Below the pieces are notes generated by a model. It worked only from the letters and a program-made list of their open reading frames with translations, did not search any database and was not told where the DNA came from. Below, one piece after another: positions 62,793 through 64,000 of a DNA stretch of 64,000 bases. The DNA is from Flagellimonas onchidii (lineage in GTDB: Bacteria; Bacteroidota; Bacteroidia; Flavobacteriales; Flavobacteriaceae): assembly GCF_004804315.1 (NCBI RefSeq), contig NZ_SRXX01000004.1, positions 186,001-250,000 of the forward strand, in the 5' to 3' direction. The translations under genes and the position numbers were made by a program. Numbering within the stretch: the first letter of the stretch is position 1; every line of letters starts with the position of its first letter.

Positions 62793-63671
62793 TTATTTTC
62801 CAATCGAAACTATCTTTTCGGTACAGATGGTCTCGGTAAGCTGTTTTAGCTCTTTTACTTTTTCTGCCAGATACTCAAGTTCGGTTTTGGTAATCTGGTA
62901 CTCATCCATTTTATAGCGGGCATCGATATAGGCGCGCTTAAGCAGTTCAAAAAGGTGTTTTTCGGTATCGGTGGTCTTGGGGAAAACCGCAAAGCGCCTA
63001 TCGCACATTTCCACTTTGATGCCCAGACTCTCCAAATTATGGTCTTTAGGACGGTAATCGGTAAAGACCAACAAAATAGTCGTGTAATAGCGCTCAGTGG
63101 CTTGATGGAGCATAAAAGCTGCGTTCTTGAAAAAATCTGAATCAGCCTCACCTCTTTTAAAATTAGTTTCAAAATCCAGATAAAACATATTCGCACTTTT
63201 GAACCATTGGTCAAAATATTCCTGTGCTTTTTGCTGGTACTGCTCAGGGGTCAATTTTTTGGAGTGGGCGAGTTTAAATTTTGCCGAATTGTACAGCACT
63301 ACGCCCTCTTCTTTAATATCCTTAAAAAAGTAGTTGCCCATGGCCAAAGAAGCGTTCAGTTGCTTTATGCCATGAAAGATCAGGCTGACAGGCGTGGTGA
63401 CTTTTCCCGTAGTGACCAATTCGGCCTTGATCTTATCCTCTATCCGGAATTTTTGTTTGAGGTCTTCGTGAGTAATCACCACTAGGATGTCAAAATCGCT
63501 GCGATATTCGTAGGTGATGCCTTTTTCCACATACTGGTCCTCTACCCAATTACCACGCGCATAGCTACCGAAGAGGATGACCATTTCCACCAATTTATGG
63601 GCGGATAACTGCTCGGCGAGCAACTCAAGTTCTTCTTGTTTGGATTTGGGCAGGTGGTTCAATGCTTTCAC
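62793..63671 (-). CDS. MNT nucleotidyltransferase-HEPN fusion protein
   Basis: A 292-residue protein. The N-terminal minimal nucleotidyltransferase domain has ILFGSYARGNWVEDQ followed by SDFDILVVI (the G-S-x-A-R-G ... D-x-D pattern, with a 13-residue insertion between them). The C-terminal HEPN domain, from about residue 130, contains FMLHQATERYYTTILLVF and DYRPKDHNLESLG, an R-x-x-x-H-like motif. As two genes these domains form a type VII toxin-antitoxin system, in which MNT adenylylates and silences the HEPN RNase; here both sit in one chain, so the balance may be internal. Located just after stem-loop copy 3. Confidence 0.88.
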   Translation of the reverse strand: MKALNHLPKSKQEELELLAEQLSAHKLVEMVILFGSYARGNWVEDQYVEKGITYEYRSDFDILVVITHEDLKQKFRIEDKIKAELVTTGKVTTPVSLIFHGIKQLNASLAMGNYFFKDIKEEGVVLYNSAKFKLAHSKKLTPEQYQQKAQEYFDQWFKSANMFYLDFETNFKRGEADSDFFKNAAFMLHQATERYYTTILLVFTDYRPKDHNLESLGIKVEMCDRRFAVFPKTTDTEKHLFELLKRAYIDARYKMDEYQITKTELEYLAEKVKELKQLTETICTEKIVSIGK

Positions 63672-63714
63672 AAATGCAAGGTAAGGATTATTGGGATTTG
63701 GAGATTTGGGATGA

Positions 63715-63841
63715 CACTTATCGGTCTCGGCTATGAGTAGTTGCGTGGTTTAGCACTTAACTTTGCAAGTACACACCTAACTGAAAATCCGCGTGGATTT
63801 TCAGAAGTAGGCGAAAACAAGCAATTACTTATAGCCATTGT
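63715..63841 (+). repeat. Cassette-like stem-loop element, copy 3
   Basis: It opens CACTTATCGGTCTCGG. The outer arms are GGCTATGAGTAGTTGC (63729-63744) and GCAATTACTTATAGCC (63821-63836), matching at 14 of 16 positions. An inner perfect hairpin CTGAAAATCC-GCGT-GGATTTTCAG is at 63781-63804. It ends CCATTGT inside the last codons of the minus-strand MerR-like gene: the gene's TAA stop is within the right arm. Confidence 0.75.
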
Positions 63842-64000
63842 CAGCTGCTGCCTTTTTTAATTTTTTGAGAGTTTGTTCAATCATTTCCATTCTCTTTTTC
63901 ACTTTTTCAGCCGAAGCGTCCAAAGTATAACCTTCCTCCAAAAGTTCTTTGATTAGCAACATTTTTTTGATGTTTTTATAATCGTAACGCCTGTTTTTTC
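63825..64000 (-). CDS. C-terminal part of a small MerR-like HTH protein
   Basis: An open minus-strand frame enters from beyond the right edge and stops at TAA 63827-63825. Its residues R-R-Y-D-Y-K-N-I-K-K-M-L-L-I-K-E-L-L-E-E-G-Y-T-L resemble the second half of a MerR-type winged helix (R-x-Y-x-x-x-D-x-x-x-L-x-x-I-x-x-L..EEGYTL). A short helical tail follows, rich in Lys and Glu, ending AAADNGYK. The start lies outside the window. The last codons overlap stem-loop copy 3. Assignment is tentative because only about 58 codons are visible. Confidence 0.6.
   Translation of the reverse strand, partial: KNRRYDYKNIKKMLLIKELLEEGYTLDASAEKVKKRMEMIEQTLKKLKKAAADNGYK

Noticed and set aside
2410..63841. 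Calling the stem-loop elements integron attC sites
   Set aside because: The layout and stems are similar, but neither end matches RYYYAAC/GTTRRRY and no integron integrase is in the window.
1..64000. tRNA, rRNA or CRISPR arrays
   Set aside because: No cloverleaf, rRNA-like block or spaced direct-repeat array was seen on either strand; without a covariance search a single tRNA could be missed, though gaps are short.

Overview
The window comes from a marine-type member of the Flavobacteriaceae (Bacteroidota). It has a SusC/SusD pair, many Bacteroidota-style lipoproteins, a mevalonate-pathway cluster, an arginine pathway built around an ArgF' carbamoyltransferase, a moderate-to-low GC content and no Shine-Dalgarno-like start signals. 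I see no rRNA, tRNA or CRISPR array. One gene runs off each end: a MORN-like secreted protein on the left and a small MerR-like protein on the right.

Layout. 1-4.9 kb is accessory: the MORN-like protein, a WYL regulator, a small module (DJ-1-like gene plus a YdeI/OmdA-like gene broken by a 193-bp MITE), an effector-binding-domain protein and a repeat. 4.9-18.4 kb holds a GT-C-like mannosyltransferase, then one long plus-strand arginine/proline operon: GNAT, argG, argC, proC, argD, proA, proB, argF', SDR, argB, argE, an ACT-domain gene and argH. A 26-codon ORF ending VRPFPRRRRP-stop precedes it and looks like an arginine leader peptide. 18.4-24.4 kb is mixed: two repeat families around a small lipoprotein, a GAF/LuxR pair that looks frameshifted, a VOC protein, an RluB-type pseudouridine synthase, and an inserted FkbM/beta-helix/SH3 group. 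24.4-29.5 kb is a minus-strand isoprenoid operon (diphosphomevalonate decarboxylase, mevalonate kinase-like, UbiA, nitrilase) with TspO divergent to it and a DUF1697 gene. 29.5-34.4 kb covers glycerol use (glpK, glpF), a BaiN-like flavoprotein, a GDPD and a small membrane protein.

34.5-45 kb is a maltodextrin-type locus: GH13 amylase, GH65 phosphorylase and a LacI regulator on minus, with SusC/SusD divergent on plus and closed by a strong terminator. 45.2-60 kb is the most unusual block: an SSS symporter divergent to an operon of three tandem paralogous FG-GAP/VCBS + ASPIC/UnbV lipoproteins of about 1100 residues, a vanadium-haloperoxidase/PAP2-like lipoprotein, and two more envelope proteins. 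60-64 kb returns to accessory modules: M20 amidohydrolase, LytTR regulator, a MNT-HEPN fusion and the MerR-like fragment.

The accessory stretches share a non-coding element that I find five times (2.4, 4.0, 19.2, 60.1 and 63.8 kb). It opens with a CACTTATCGG-type motif and forms a long imperfect stem whose arms match within a copy but differ between copies. In four copies the far end sits at or next to a gene's stop codon, as a cassette recombination site would. A separate repeat of about 190 bp occurs at 18.5 and 62.7 kb. At 3.7-3.9 kb a MITE with a 5-bp target duplication interrupts codon 5 of the YdeI-like gene; removing it on paper restores the reading frame exactly.
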